A DNA stretch of 64,000 nucleotides from Leucogyrophana mollusca (GCA_021014945.1 MU266409.1:1-64000); one strand, 5' to 3'. Shown: positions 10,785 through 23,900, numbered from the stretch's first letter. Notes: generated from the letters alone by a model not told the origin. Made by a program: numbers and translations.

Positions 10785-11504
10785 TTTCTAGATGATGCAG
10801 GCGTTTCCGTTAGTACATCATTCAGACATACATCTGAGCGGCGCCCCAGCCATCCAGCAGTAAAACCTCATGTCCTGGGAGTAAAAGACCAGCAATGGAA
10901 AGCTAGGATCGCGTAGATTCTCTGTCTGGATGGCCGGGGCGCGTAGAATAAGCATGTACTGACCTTGAGGGGGAGGTGTCGATGTCGGGGACCTTGGCAC
11001 TAACTTCCCCAGATGCAGAGCGAATTCAGTTAGAGCGGAGTTTCAATAACCAGCTTCGCGCCACAGTTGGGTTTTCGTTCCTCGTCACCGTCCCTCACGC
11101 TGAGGCAAGACTGAGTTTTCTGAGTGAGTTTTCGTTTTTCAGTCTCTTCTTTATATGATGGGGCTTCGTCCCAATATTTATTGTCGGTGAAATACTACTT
11201 TATTGATCGCAACCTATGTTTCTGAACCATTTCTTTCTCGCCATGCAATTTCGTGCTGATAATTCCTTCATGTTCGCAGGATTTTCTACCGATCAGGGAT
11301 TTTCTCGTTTATGTGAGGACGAAGGGCGTCTACGTTAGTGTGCATATTTGAGGATTGATTGCAGGCCACCTATATTTTGCTTGTTTTAAATCGACTACAC
11401 GCTTCAGGTTAATCCGATTCCATGTTTCCCCCCACTGCGCATCCCTGTGCCATTTGTAATGCAAAAGCGCTCATGTCGTGTTTCTGTCTTGATGTAGACT
11501 CACC
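10785..11504. promoter_or_regulatory. Shared divergent promoter of RPL28 and RPB11
   Basis: This is 720 bp between the ATGs of a ribosomal protein gene (-) and an RNA polymerase II subunit gene (+). No coding sequence is apparent. Pyrimidine-rich stretches occur at about 11108-11155, as is usual near fungal transcription starts. I do not see a named binding site I would defend. Confidence 0.4.
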
Positions 11505-12072
11505 ATGAACGCTCCTCCGCGGTTTGAACTGTTCGTCCTGGACGATGGCGAAAAACCGTACGTTTGTCCACCATATGAGGTCCTCCATGGTTGTGTTTGA
11601 TTTGGTAATGTCCTGCTTCTGTTGTTCAGCGTAGAGGTGGCCGAAGACACGAAAATCCCTAATGCCGCTACGTTCAAAATTGTGAAGCAAGATCACACCT
11701 TAGGGAACATGTTACGGGCGTACGTTACCTTTCAGGCCCTTCGTCGAGAGCGACAGGCTGACATTACCCACCCATGTCCACTTCAGTCAAGTTTTGGCCA
11801 TGCCTCAGGTGCTTTTTGCAGGCTACAAGGTCCCGCATCCACTGCATCCATATTTCCTCCTCAAGATTCAAACGGACGGAACTGCCACACCGCAAGCTGT
11901 GCTGGAGCAGGCTTGCACAAAGCTTATCACCACGCTTTCCGCACTAGAAGCTAAATTCAAGCGCGAATTCTCGTTCAAAGACGTGGAGGGGACTGTTGCA
12001 GAAGATCCCTATGGCGCGACTGGTACTGGTGGTCAGGCTTGGGGAGCAGGCAGAGATTATTTGGACTTCTAG
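11505..12072 (+). CDS. RPB11: RNA polymerase II subunit RPB11
   Basis: Three exons (11505-11557, 11630-11719, 11787-12072) sum to 429 nt, 142 aa, slightly longer than the ~115-120 aa of most RPB11 proteins because of a Gly/Ala-rich tail. The start is MNAPPRFELFVLDDGEKP. The core includes TFKIVKQDHTLGNMLRA, the conserved RPB11/RpoA-like dimerisation motif, then VLFAGYKVPHPLHPYFLLKI. RPB11 pairs with RPB3 as the counterpart of the bacterial alpha dimer and is essential for Pol II assembly. The gene is divergent from RPL28 and convergent with MTG1. Exon phases agree at both junctions. Confidence 0.97.
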
Positions 12073-12301
12073 ACATTGTCTTCTTGAGGTGTATAAGATA
12101 TTGTGCAACTGATAATATTACGAGCCATACTTCGAGCGCGACAACGCCGCGGTCGACGCATTATCATCTGACCGTCCCAGTTCTATGGAATGCGGGTATA
12201 GAATAAAGGTATGTGCTTTAGATGCAATGTGAAAGGCGCTAACCTCAGACGATGTGAAAAGAAAACCGCATCGCGATCCGCAAAAGCCTCCGGCTACAAA
12301 C

Positions 12302-14159
12302 CTAGGCATTTTTACGTGCGTTGAGCTTCGCCTTGGATTTAGCAGCGCGTTTGGCTTGCTTCTCCTGCCAGCTCTTCTTTCTCTCTTGGGTGGAGCTGAC
12401 GCCACTGCCCAGACGTTCGTCCTCCGCAGCAACCTTCAGGGACTCGTCAATGCATTCCTCCATTTTCCGCTGAACCGCCGACTCGAAGGCATTGCCACCG
12501 AGTGCTGATTCGTCAGCTGTCCACTCGAAGTCAAACCCCCACCCGCGGCGCAAGGACCGCGGAGGCGATTCTTGAGCTCCGTCCGAAACGAAGGGGAAGT
12601 TTCTCGGCGCGGTGGCGGAGATGAGCCCTCCCTCGTTACGCCACCATTCTACGAACCATTTGGCAGCCCTTGCGGTGTCTCTCTCGCCACCACGCTGAAG
12701 CATGCTGAGGCGCTGGGCGAGCTGCTGTAGGAAGTCGTCCACATCGGTTGTCGGTGGTGTCGAAGGGGGAAGCAGCCGCAAGTACGCTGGTGCTGGGAAA
12801 ATTCGCAGCGGATAAATAAATAAAAATGGCCGTTGAAGTTGAATATTGATGACTTACAAACAGGATCAAGGACATTGAGTCGATATAATAGATAGGCCAC
12901 CAGTCCCTCGACGTCGTAAAGACCCTCCTTGATACCGGCTGCAATAAAAAATTACTGACCTGGATCGCGACCATTGAGCCGTTTGCCTTACCAATCAGAG
13001 CGAGTTTTACACCTCTCTCGGCGCCTCTCTCGCCTCTGCCAAGAAAGGGCAACATCACTCCTGGTGAGTCATATGAGTAAACCAGAGGTTCTTCCGATAA
13101 TTTGAGGCGGGTCGACAGTGTGCGTGTATGCCCAGGTTGAGCGGACGTTTGCAGAGCTTTTGGCGTCCCTGTTTTGTTACTGCAGGTTCAGTGAAGCGCT
13201 GAATTTACGACGGGGCGAACGTACGTCCGGAAATTCCGATATTGCGGAGGGTGTTTAGCAATGTGGATTTCCCAACATTGGGCATGCCAACGACGAGAAC
13301 ATTCATCTCAGTCGCGTGGGGACTGCCTTTGGCTATGTCTGCAATGGCAACAGGTCAGCGGTTAGCGGTGGAAGCCGACTGGTTTATGTATTGGACATAC
13401 TTACGAGCATCTCGCTCAGAGACTTGATATCCCGAGGCTTATTACACGATGCAAAGACGACAGTCTGGTCCGGAAACCTTGAAGCCATGGCTTTCCGAAA
13501 AGGCTATCAACCCAACGGTAAGTTATGGATGAAGGACACTGGAGAGAAGCCTTACTTGAACTCCCCATTCGGGGACCAAGTCGCGCTTGTTGAGAACCAC
13601 GATCCGTTCGCATATCGGTCCCCCATAACCCACCGCCGCTGCGGAAGACGGTGATGTCTCACCCGAGTGCTCAATGCTGCTACTGGGAGCCCAACCTCGT
13701 TCGGCTCTCCATTTCCTGATTGCTCCTAAACGGGTGGTGAGCTGATGCTAAAGATAAGAAAATTTGATATATAGGAGAGAGTAGCTTAAGAAGGCAATGT
13801 ACTAGTATATGAAAACCGGTGTTGTGGGCAGCGCCACTATCACTCAAGAGATATTATCCGCGGCTACATTTAAAGCAGCGGGTGGAGGCCAGCGAATTAG
13901 CGCTAGAAGCACTTCAGCAGCATCCCTCTTTTTGACCACATTCTGCTGAGCCGAAGTTTTGGGATTGGAAGAAAAAGTGACAGTTCTCACCTTCCAAGTT
14001 GTGATTAATACTAGTGAGAGGAAGACGAGAGTCCCTTAGCTCCAGAACGACGTCTGTACGCGACAGCAAAGCTGGTAGCTGCTTCGTGAAGCGATTCATA
14101 TGCCCGGGAAACCATGATGGAGGGGTAGGCAGCGCAGGGAATGGTATGTGAGACAGCAT
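12302..14159 (-). CDS. MTG1: Mitochondrial ribosome-associated GTPase 1 (MTG1/RbgA-type)
   Basis: Seven exons (14159-13991, 13725-13556, 13503-13401, 13338-13225, 13168-12992, 12938-12858, 12792-12302) sum to 1305 nt, 434 aa. The N-terminus has PPSWFPGHMNRFTKQLPALL and VLELRDSRLPLTSINHN, the YlqF/RbgA signature. GTP motifs occur in circularly permuted order: G4 NKRD, then G1 GMPNVGKST, then G3 DSPGV. The last exon adds a C-terminal helical region and a Lys/Ala-rich basic tail (AKRAAKSKAKLNARKNA), suited to rRNA contact. The family acts in late assembly of the mitochondrial large ribosomal subunit on the inner membrane matrix face. Only the splice choice at the end of exon 3 was ambiguous; the GTATGT donor at 13400 keeps the frame. 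Confidence 0.95.
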
Positions 14160-15164
14160 GATAGATCAGGTATCGTTCAGATATAGTGTCTGGCTTCCTG
14201 GGTTCGTCACAAGGGGGCTTTGTCAGCGCCTAAGGAAGACAGATAGATCAAGGGAGTTCCCGGGCACAAGCTCCGCCTCAAGTCTGAAACAAATAAAGGT
14301 CGAAGCCTGATTAGAACTGAGTTATCAGCTGAGGCACACGCTGGCGCGTGAGCGAAGATCACAACGCACCAGGAAAAAGTTTGAGCGTGGCTTTCGCAAA
14401 CTCAAAGCACCGTGTGGGTATGTAGTTGCATTGCACTTGAAATGACTGGCTCTTGAAGCAGTTGTTTGCGACTGTTGAATTCTAAAGGCTCCGGCATTCC
14501 GGCACAAAGGCGTTCGCTGGTGTTTTTGTATGAAACTTCACCCAGCGTCAGCTGGATGCAGCAAATCATCCGTATTGGATTTCTGAAGAGTCTAATGGCA
14601 GATGCTCCTGTGTGAACATCTATACGCAAAAGCTGTGACTCGTGTGAGGTTCCAATCTTTCGCACCTCATCTCCAGCGCAGTTTTCCGAGCCATCACTAA
14701 AGGTGGGAGACCTAAATAGCGATGAGTTGAATCTATAGCATATATTGATCAATAACAATCGATAACGATCATATTTCTACTACTAGGTAAGTAACCATGA
14801 TGCGCCAACAGGAGTCACAACAAACAAAGTATTGTATGGGAAAAAAGGACGTTGAACGATACTGAATGCAACGCAGGCATTCAAGATGAGAGTAGCAGAT
14901 AATCCATATGATATGGTAGTGATAAGAGATACGGATCCAGATGAGAGCAGATGAATAACCAACAACAAGGTAACCAAAGACGAAACGGGAGTTGTTTTGA
15001 TATTGAGGGAATGTGTACTCCAACGGACTGATATTGGTATTGAGGATGCGTGATATCAACGATTGTTTGGAAGGCGTCAGGACGACGTCCGGAAAGTAGC
15101 TGAGCACTGTGGAAGAATAATCAGATTTTTTGAACCGCTACAATAGCCGGAACAGGCTCACAAA
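14160..15164. other. Intergenic, no supported gene
   Basis: One kilobase between two same-strand genes. Open frames of 60-118 codons exist on the minus strand (for example 14402-14758 and 14769-15107), but they lack recognisable motifs and look like AT-rich chance frames. A potential short 3' exon of the neighbouring gene at 15106 is discussed with that gene. Confidence 0.45.
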
Positions 15165-15908
15165 TTATACCCATCCATCCTTGCCTACACCGATGGCATC
15201 AAAACTCTTTCCGCTCCTCGTGCGCCTCTCCTGCAAGACAGGAACGGCATCTAGATTGATCAGTTTCTCTGACGGCGGTGGAGAGCCCTCGACCCATCCC
15301 TTCCATCCCTTTTTAACCGCAACTCTTTTCTTCTTCGGGACTGGTTGTGGAGGTGGCGAACTCTCCACGGCGGGGGTGTCGAAGTCATATTCGTCGGGAG
15401 TGCGAGGTCGTTTTGAGGACGTACGCGAAGTGGTCGACGACGTGGAGGGACCGGGTGTGGACTGCGGGGAAGATGGCATAGGTGGCGGTGTAATTGACAG
15501 TGAGCGCTGCATGGTGGCAATGTGGATAGTTGGGCGGTTAAGTGTCCCTTGAGCGCGCCAGAAAGACGATGTTTGCATCACGGGCGCAGCACTTTGGGCG
15601 GGGGCGGATGGTACTGGAGCCGCAGGGGGGTCTAACAGCGTCCACGATGGTTTCTCTGGTGCCTTCCCGTTTGTACTTGCGCGCCTCTTTTCTTTATCGC
15701 GCTCTTTCCTCTCCTTTTTCTTAATTCTACGCGTCTCCTCATCTTTCTCCACGTCCTTGTAGGGCCCAACACCATTTAGCAGACTGGTCAATACGTCTCT
15801 GGCTGGTCGTAGGTCAAAATCGCCAGCGAGAACAGAAGTGGCGGTGCGTCGCTGTCGTTTGAAGGCTGGGGGCATTGGTACCTGGTGGGGGGCGAGAATG
15901 GCCATCAT
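15165..15908 (-). CDS. Basic, proline/serine-rich protein of unknown function, probably nuclear
   Basis: A single open frame of 247 aa starts at one of two adjacent ATGs (15908 or 15905; MMAILAPHQVPMPPAFKRQR). There is an N-terminal block with GDFDLRPARDVLTSLLNGVG, then a strongly charged helix rich in Lys/Glu/Arg (KKKERKERDKEKRRA). The middle is Pro/Ser-rich, with NLS-like VPKKKRVAVKKGWKG near the C-terminus. The last residues GVGKDGWV stop at 15165. A canonical-looking 64-nt intron (15170-15107) could instead replace the last residue and add a short Ser/Thr-rich end. I do not recognise the family. The composition suggests a nucleic-acid-associated or scaffold protein, but this is only inference. 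Confidence 0.6.
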   Translation of the reverse strand: MMAILAPHQVPMPPAFKRQRRTATSVLAGDFDLRPARDVLTSLLNGVGPYKDVEKDEETRRIKKKERKERDKEKRRASTNGKAPEKPSWTLLDPPAAPVPSAPAQSAAPVMQTSSFWRAQGTLNRPTIHIATMQRSLSITPPPMPSSPQSTPGPSTSSTTSRTSSKRPRTPDEYDFDTPAVESSPPPQPVPKKKRVAVKKGWKGWVEGSPPPSEKLINLDAVPVLQERRTRSGKSFDAIGVGKDGWV

Positions 15909-18900
15909 AACACAGTGGCAGACAGAGGGGAGGTGTAAAAGACGAGGCGCAGTGGAGTCGTGTTTAAAGCAGTTATTATGCTTACAGTTACGGCAATGGA
16001 TAAGCATCTACAAACAAAACTCCGTTCTTCCACATGCCATAACTATATCGGAGCTTATACATGATATGGAAGCGTGGAAGCTTCCTAGAAGTGACTAGAA
16101 ACGAAATCCCAACTATCACTAAAACCCTCTTATCCGCCTCATGCGGCCAGTACACCCTACAGTAGGGTCGCTGCTCTCGTCCCCGAACACACAGCCTGAA
16201 CGCAGCGGCGTGCGCTTAATACTCCTTTTCGATCCAAGGTGACTGGTGGCTTGGGAACTTTCCAGGAACTACTGGCCCGCCTTGTTGCCAAACAAGCTCA
16301 AAGGATAACCATTGTCTGTTGTCCCTTATCCGTGCAAGATCAAATCGAACGTTGGGGAATTTATGCAGATCTTTCTGGCCTAATGGGCGCTCTGCTGATA
16401 AATCTCGAGACCTGTGCAATTTTTCACCCATATACTGATCAGGTTACGACTAGGTGGTTCCTGTAAAAATACCACTCATCGATAACGTCCCCAAGAGGCG
16501 TTTTTATTCAATGGTAAGCCTGTGCTCTATTTTCCTGTGCCCGGATTAACATGAGGGACTACCGGCGTCTCCCGTGACCAAGTATTCCAGCGCAACGGAC
16601 GCCGCACCGGAGTTATTGCGGGATGCCGTATGCCCAGTCGTTCGCCGGTCACTCGCATTTTCTGGTGGCTTATTCGCCGGAAATATAATGTCGAAGTCCC
16701 TGCCGACCGAAAGTCTTTTATTTTGGGTCAGCGCTTGGCATTCTTGCTCCGGAGGATGTCTAACGGATACTCCTAATTCTTGTGGTGCTCCAGCAGATTT
16801 ATGTGGCATTTCCATTTCATCAAAATATTGGCGCCCTCGATTCCCCCTGGATATGCACCGCCAATAAACGTACAGTAACTGTCCTCTCCATTTACCTCCT
16901 CGCAGGACGTGGCTGACCTGCGATTCTTGTCCCTTGGACTCGCACTGGCTAGTTGATCGGGGCAATTTCGACTGGTCATCGCGGTACTCGTAGTCGCGGT
17001 ATTTTATTATATGACCGTGATGGGCGTACCCGCTGGCCAACTAAATGGTGATACGACCTCGACGGACGTTTGACTACCCATAGTAGCTCGAATTTTGGAA
17101 AACTCATTTTCCAACGGCATTGCATCAGCCACAAGGATCTACACCACTGTTTGCCTCGGCCTAGAGGCTGACTTGCTTGAGAACACATGGCTGTCTCGCA
17201 GTATCCTATCCTCTCCTGCACTTATTCCAAATTTGGGACCCTTATCATTTCACAGCGGGTCCTGCGCCTAAATTGACTCCAGACTCCACTGGAGCAATTA
17301 ACTCTTTGACGCCATCTCTTTGTCGAGACTATTTAGTGTCCTGCATAGAAGCCCAAGCCGTCGGAGAAACACGCATCGCGATGGCAGTGCCACGCACCGA
17401 TACTCCCCCACACGCACACTTCAAAAGCTGGACGGATCACCTCCTGTTTCCGTATCCCTCATTAGAATGGCCTGCGCGGCCAGAGTGGGCCATAATAGAA
17501 CGAATCACACTTCCTTCCTTTCGCAGTCTACTCAAATCATTGAAGACACGTTACTGCGCTCTTTCGACGCTTAGGGTCTATCGAAAGCTTGCCGCCAGCT
17601 CCACCCATTCAGTTGACTATTAACTACCCAGAGCTTCCCCGGCGTCGGCGGAGTTCGCCACGGACTTAACATCCATTGCACTAATTGCGTTGGGTGCTCA
17701 GTGGACACTCCAGTGGTGCAAGTTTTGGCACCACCACATCGCACAAGCGTTGCTCGCCGTTGGCTCTTTTTAACAGCCTCAGGCTGACATCATTAGCCAT
17801 GGCCATGGTCAAGGTACGGGGCCCCCCTCCAGCCCTCTCCTTGCATGCGCAGTTTCATTTCTGATCTTGACACGAGGATCTCATCACTTATATGAGCGTA
17901 CGGGGCTACACGCATCAGCTGCACCGGTTGCCTCGCTGATCCCCGACATCGCCCGCGCCGCCAGACACTCCTTGCCTCCACTGTAGGTCCCATCAATCAG
18001 CTCCCAGGCGGCTGTGTTCGTATCATATGGAATTCGGTTCATTCAAGCCAAGCTTTGGTAATATTCTTGTGTTCAACCACGCGATCCTTTCGCCGAGTTG
18101 TTGGAACGAGTCGATTATTATCGACGCTGCCGCTGACAACCGTTTCTCTCCCAAGACCCGCGCAGACCGACCTTCTATACGCGTGCTAATTCCAGAAGTG
18201 CCAGCCTTGCATATGGACGACCAATGCGCTCCCAAAATATTCACCAGGTATTCAGCTTATTGTTCTTGTTTTTTTTCTTCTACGCCCTAGAGCTTGACTT
18301 AGCTTTTTTTTTTGGGGTGACCATCTACCAATGCACCACCATTACCACTGTTGTTCTCCTATCATTAGCCCTTAAGATTTTGCCGGCACGAACGTGCTAT
18401 TTATTGAGTTATATAGGCTGTTTCGTTTGTCGCCACCGCCGGTCAACCTATTTCTTGCTGAATTACTTCGTGCGATCACATTCCGCGGCAGACGGCAGAT
18501 ATTAATCAAATGGAAGCTATTTGGTTGGCCAATACTCTTTTGGCGGCTTTTAAGTCATTTTTGAACCAAGCCCCAAAGCTGCGCCTTACGAGAGTTCATT
18601 GATTCGCTAACGTTCGAGCCTTCGAGGTGTGTGATCGAACTTCTCGTGATGGCGAACATCTCTGCCTGCCCTATTCGCTTCGCTGCCCCAGATCGTCACG
18701 ACAGCCGCAGCTGATGGATCTACAACGACACGCCTAGAAGCCTACAGTCCCTTTTCACGGTGGACGCACAGTATTCATCCATGCCCGACTCCCTATATAT
18801 TATATCGCAGCGTCTTACACATACCTCTATATCTACGGCTCCACCCAAGGCCATGGCGAATGGCCCCCCCGGATGGTCATCTCGTGATAAGTCTCAATCA

Positions 18901-20084
18901 CGCGATAAGGCAATGTAGATATCGGTTATGTTGTCGGGGTTTGAAGGCCTACTTGGAAGCCCTTCACAAAAATACATCGTTTATGAATCACTGCACGTCA
19001 GTGGGAGGGACCGAACCGACCGCACCCGATTACCGCCTTCCTAACATCGATAAGCAACAATAGTTGTTGACGCCGAGCGCAACGCGCCTGTGCCATCGAG
19101 CGGCTGGTGGATTCTGCAGCAGCCATTGGGCGTAGAGAGAGCAAGATCATTCCTACACGATCGGCGAGCTGTGACAATATGAAGACCGAGGCCGTTGATA
19201 TATCTCAAGTCTTAAACATGTCCAGACGCCACCTCTCGACCTTGGATCGACGGATGAATTTTTTCGAAGCGCGAGAGACCAAGAGCCTCACCTTTCGCCG
19301 TGATTATGCTTATCACAGCCAGTACCCCAGATTTTGGCGGGCAACAGACCATCTTTAGTTCATGGTCACAAGCGTGTGGCCATACACCTAGAGAACAGGT
19401 TCATCCCCGCAAGATTGGATCCTATTACAAGGACGGGTAGATTGCGCCCCTCTCCCAAAATCGTTCGTGTGGTCAAAGGCTGGCAGTTAACACCGTGGAC
19501 AGAGGCGTCGTCAATTTGGGGTTCTTCGAGTCACGGGTTGCTGTTCCGTTGGGACGAAGCCCTCCATTTCCCAAGGAATTGACCGCCGCCACGTCGTTAT
19601 AGCACGGCTCATATGAAGGGTGTGAGGCATAACATAAGTGGTCTGATGACGCACCCAGACATACTCGTAGAGCAAATGCGTGCCAGGAATGATAGAACCT
19701 TATTGGAGACTAAGCAAAGGCCGGAATTGTGTACTTCGAAGGCAGCTCGAATTCCACCGGCCCCCTGCCCCGGGGTATCGGGTGCGGAGGTGCTAATCCA
19801 ACGACCACGGTTGGAAGAGGGAGGCGACAATCTCCTGGGTGGGCATCGGTTCGTGTAGTGGAGCACTCAACCCCAGCTAGAAAATTCTCTCACCGTTCGG
19901 TGTGGGCGGGGTAAAGTCATCTTTGATCACCTGCTGTGCCACGTTTCGCCCGACATTTTGATTTGTATACGATGTACAAATCTACAGAATTATCGACGGA
20001 CACTCTAGCTCGTGGTTCAAGGACAGGTCCCTGGCGACTGTTCAACACGTGTTTGGGTAAATACACCAAGGAATTACTCACATT
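15909..20084. other. 4.2 kb gene-poor stretch
   Basis: No convincing gene on either strand. Frames reach at most ~165 codons (16546-17040 minus, 17177-17623 plus) and are broken without splice signals that would join them. Composition differs from the neighbours: more AT, with T-runs around 18269-18315. I found no long terminal repeats, terminal inverted repeats or transposase/reverse-transcriptase motifs by eye. It may be decayed mobile or duplicated sequence, or it may contain non-coding RNA; neither is shown. Confidence 0.4.
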
Positions 20085-20733
20085 TTACACTCGACCTGCC
20101 GTTTGTGTCTTGCCTGTTGTGATATCGCTAAGCCCAAGCTTCTTAACCCAGCTCCTCAGCCATCCAACACCTCCACCCTCGACCGGGTTCGCACGTGGAT
20201 TTGAATCTCCTCGCAAGCGACTCCCAGCAAGGCTTATAAATGGTCGGTAGTACTGGCCTACGACTCCCCTGTGTGAGTTAACTCGCTGAGCCCATGCCAA
20301 GTTTGTTGCCCTATGTGACCGCTCACCAGACGATTCCTTGCAGCAATGGCATGATAACATGGTCTCGGACAGTGATCCAGCTAAGCTTTCCCCAGTCTAT
20401 ACGTGTGATTTGCTGGGATGAATCGACAAGGGGTGAGACGTGGGTTGCCGCGGTATACGCGGCCCTTTCTTCATCCTCAAGAACGGGAGCCACTGGGCCT
20501 ATTTTTTCCTTCTCTTCGACGCTCGAAGGACGAGGCTCAATGTGCAAGCAAGAACGTATGCGAGAAAGATAAACCTGCTCGGGACGGACATCTGGAATGG
20601 GGAGACGTTTACGAGGGGCTGGGGCAGAGTCTAAGCGACCTTCATGGTGCTTGCGACTGGGATAGTCCGGAAAGTCGTAGACGTAATCATGAGAGTCAAT
20701 GAGCGACGGGAATTTCTCTGGTTGGGTGGTCAT
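20085..20733 (-). CDS. Conserved-looking small protein with one hydrophobic segment, unknown function
   Basis: Two exons (20733-20327 and 20268-20085, 58-nt intron) sum to 591 nt, 196 aa. The start is MTTQPEKFPSLIDSHDYVYD. The N-terminal half is charged and proline-containing. The centre, DWGKLSWITVRDHVIMPLLQ, runs across the intron into GIVWGVVGQYYRPFISLAGS, a moderately hydrophobic stretch that may be a membrane segment. The C-terminus is Gly-rich and ends in WLRSWVKKLGLSDIT. The intron has a GTGAGC donor and CACAG acceptor and keeps the frame, which supports a real gene. I do not recognise the family. It is divergent from the ABC transporter, with about 200 bp between the two ATGs. Confidence 0.6.
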
Positions 20734-20934
20734 TGGACTCGGCGACGGCCGACACGATTTATGAGCGCGGCGGGATGGGAAACAAAAGGCGGGTTTCCCG
20801 AAAAGGAAATAAGATAGTTATCCGAAAAGGGATTGTGGCGGAGCGCCGGGAGCGGGGGCTTCGGGAGCCGGCCTAGTAATTTCGGTTCCCCAATTTTGAA
20901 GTTAACCTCGAGGACGCACACCAGCAGGAGTGCA

Positions 20935-23900
20935 ATGCCTCGGTTTCAGCTGCCAGTCGCCGCAGTTCTTGCGGCCACTGCTGTTGGTAGTCTCTTGGTA
21001 TTATTTTTAACTCGGTCCAAAGACGGTAAGATAAAACTCCCAACACACACAGAAGGAGAGGAAGATACAAGCCACGATCCTTTCGACCTCACAAGGGCAG
21101 AGGATGTCATAGACGGATATCCCATTAATGAAGATGCATTTTGGGTCAAGGTGCGTGTCACGGTGGTATCCGGGACGTTGACACCTGGCTAATATCATGT
21201 TAGGCGCGTTTGTGGAAGCTTTTGATAGCTGTTATCCTCGCCTTCGTGGTAGCTATTCAAGCGATCTGCCTCGGCTGGACAGTGACTGCCAATGAAAATG
21301 ATAGTACAACCGTTTGTGTCCTGCACATTGCATATGCTCTCTACGCAGTCGTTCTGGCCGTTCGATCAATGTACCACAACACTATCGGACCTCATTCGGC
21401 TTCCATGATTCATCTGGCTGTGCTCACTTTCCTACCCACTGCGCTTCTGGGCACAACCGCCATCCTTCCATCTGACAAGTCTGTCTCCACACCTATACAA
21501 AATCTCCCGGTTCTCAGTGGGCTGTGGTATTCGGTCCTCGCGTTATACTTAATCGCTGCTGTCATCACCTGGACGTTACCCGGGGGCCCTCCCCTCCACT
21601 TCCCCCCAGAAACCATATATTCCGAGAAAACCGTCAAAGCGATAACTAACCTCGACCAAGATAATGTCTGTGGCATCGTCGGCGCTTCCGTCTGGAGCTA
21701 CCTCCTTTTTGCTTACACCACCAAAGTTGTCATGCTCGGATACACCTCTGAGAGCCTTGATATTGGTGATCTCCCCATAGTGCCTGCGAACATGCGTGGG
21801 GTTCAGCTTTATGCTCGAATGAAGCATACAATACGCACTGTGCGCCTTCGTTTCGGTCGTTGGCGCCCACGTATCGGGTCTGGCTGGCAACTTGCCTACC
21901 ATCTTCTCCGCGTCAACACCCTCCCTTTCATCGCACTCCTTTGCCTCGCAATGTTGTCTGCTTGTCTCTTCTACACTCCGCCCTTGTTCCTGGAGCAGGT
22001 TGTCCTGTACCTCGAATCCGATCCCAATAGAGAGGACCGCAGTTGGGGCTGGTTTTATGCTGTGGGGCTATTTTTCGCTAATGCAGGGTCATATCTTGGT
22101 CAGCATCTGCCGTGCTTACTTTTCGAAGGAGCTTCTTTGCTAATGGAGAGGTGTCAAAGTCACTGGCCAACTGTGGTCCCTCACGACGACAACCTTGCAG
22201 GTTCGCTTACGCATTCAGCTAAACACCATTCTTTTCGCGAAGACCCTCGTGCGGAAGGACATCGCGTCATCTGCTGCGACCAAGTCTGACAGCGCTGCGG
22301 AAGCAAAGGATAATTCCAAAAATGACGACGAAGAGGAAGACCTGAGTAGCAAGGCTCAGGTGATGACTTTGATGACAACCGGTCTGTTTGTACGTTGCTT
22401 TCGTCGCCTAGGCCGCTCATCCGTGCATTTAGACGTTGACCGCGTGAGCGAGTTTTCCTGGCACATGTTCGCCCTCGTCGGTTTGTTCTGCTTTCGTTCT
22501 AGGTTCCCTTCCCAGTCTCACCAAAAGCCCGACTCACAGACTCCCCCATTGAGATTGTCATCGGTACACTCTTCTTATACAAGCTTCTTGGTGGGTCTTT
22601 TAGTCGTTTTATGCGCCTTTGGCTAAATCATCTCATTTTCAGGTGTCTCGTGCTTCATCGGTTTGGCAATAATTCTTCTTTTCCTTCCCTTGAACCATCT
22701 GGGCGGCAAGGTCGTCGTCAGAGCACAAGAGAATTTGATGAAGGCAAGAGACGAGCGTGTCGCTCTTATGAATGAGGTGCGTTCCTCCGACGTCCGCTCC
22801 AGTTACCACCAACTAAAATCTGTCGTGAACAGATACTTGGCGCCATTCGTATGCTCAAGGTAAAGTCTGACCATCTGTTGTAAGGGCAGCTCTCTGATAC
22901 CTGCTCATAGTTCATGGCATGGGAACGAAGCTTCGAAAAAAAGGTACTCAAAGTCCGCGAAAAAGAGCTCAAGTACCAAAAGCTTAACTATATGATCGAA
23001 GTGAGTCCCTTTCGCCTTCCCGGTATATTTTTACTAATGGAATTCCACCTTAGGTTCTCTTCAACGCCCTGTGGTATCTAATCTGTCCTATCTATTACCC
23101 ACATGGTAAATTCAGTTTCTCTCTCACAGGGACGGTTCCCCAATCCTAGTCACTATTGTCTCGTTCTGGCACTTCGCTATCATACGGAACCAGACGCTCA
23201 CGCCGTCTATCGCGTTCACGTCCGTAAGTCTTTGCCTTGCGTAGTCACCGTTGTCTGTGCAGCCTTGCTAACAATCGGGCCGTTATTTGCTCAGATTCTT
23301 GGTGAGACGCAAGTTGTTTTACTCAGGCTTTGTTTTAATCCCCGTTTCCAGTCTTCAACGAGATGAAATTCGCTTTGAATGCCCTTCCCGAAACCTTCAT
23401 CAACATGCTACAGGTAAATTGGATTTTATTTATTCACTGTTTTCTGCACTCAGTTTTTCTTTTCTGTTCAGAGCTTTGTGTCTTTACGGCGAATTGAGAA
23501 ATACCTTCATGGCGCCGAGGTTACCAGGGTGCCACCGCTCTCGGAACAGTCCCCTGTTATTGCACTTCAATCCGCCACCGTCACCTGGCCACAGGATCGC
23601 GTACAGGGCGGTAGCGGCACTCCATCCGCAGCTTCTACGCCTCGGAACAAGTTCGTGCTCGTCGATCTGGCGGTCACCTTCCCTCAAGGTGAACTATCCC
23701 TTATCTGCGGGAAACTCGGAAGTGGAAAAACGCTTTTGCTGTTGGGTCAGTGGAATAGTTGGCATAAATAGCGGGCGCAGTGCTAACCAGTTGCAACAGC
23801 ACTTCTTGGAGAAGCGGACGTACTGACTGGGCAAGTGTTGTGTCCTCGTTCGCCTCCGGATGTTCTTGCTTCTTTTTCCGGCAAGAGGGTGCCGAAAGAG

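Noticed and set aside
14402..15107. Minus-strand frames of 112-118 codons
   Set aside because: Low-GC chance frames with no motif; they sit between two well-defined same-strand genes.
16546..17040. 164-codon minus-strand frame in the gene-poor region
   Set aside because: No recognisable domain; no splice sites joining it to neighbours; length is possible by chance in 4 kb.
17177..17623. 148-codon plus-strand frame
   Set aside because: Composition is not distinctive and no motif or spliced extension was found.
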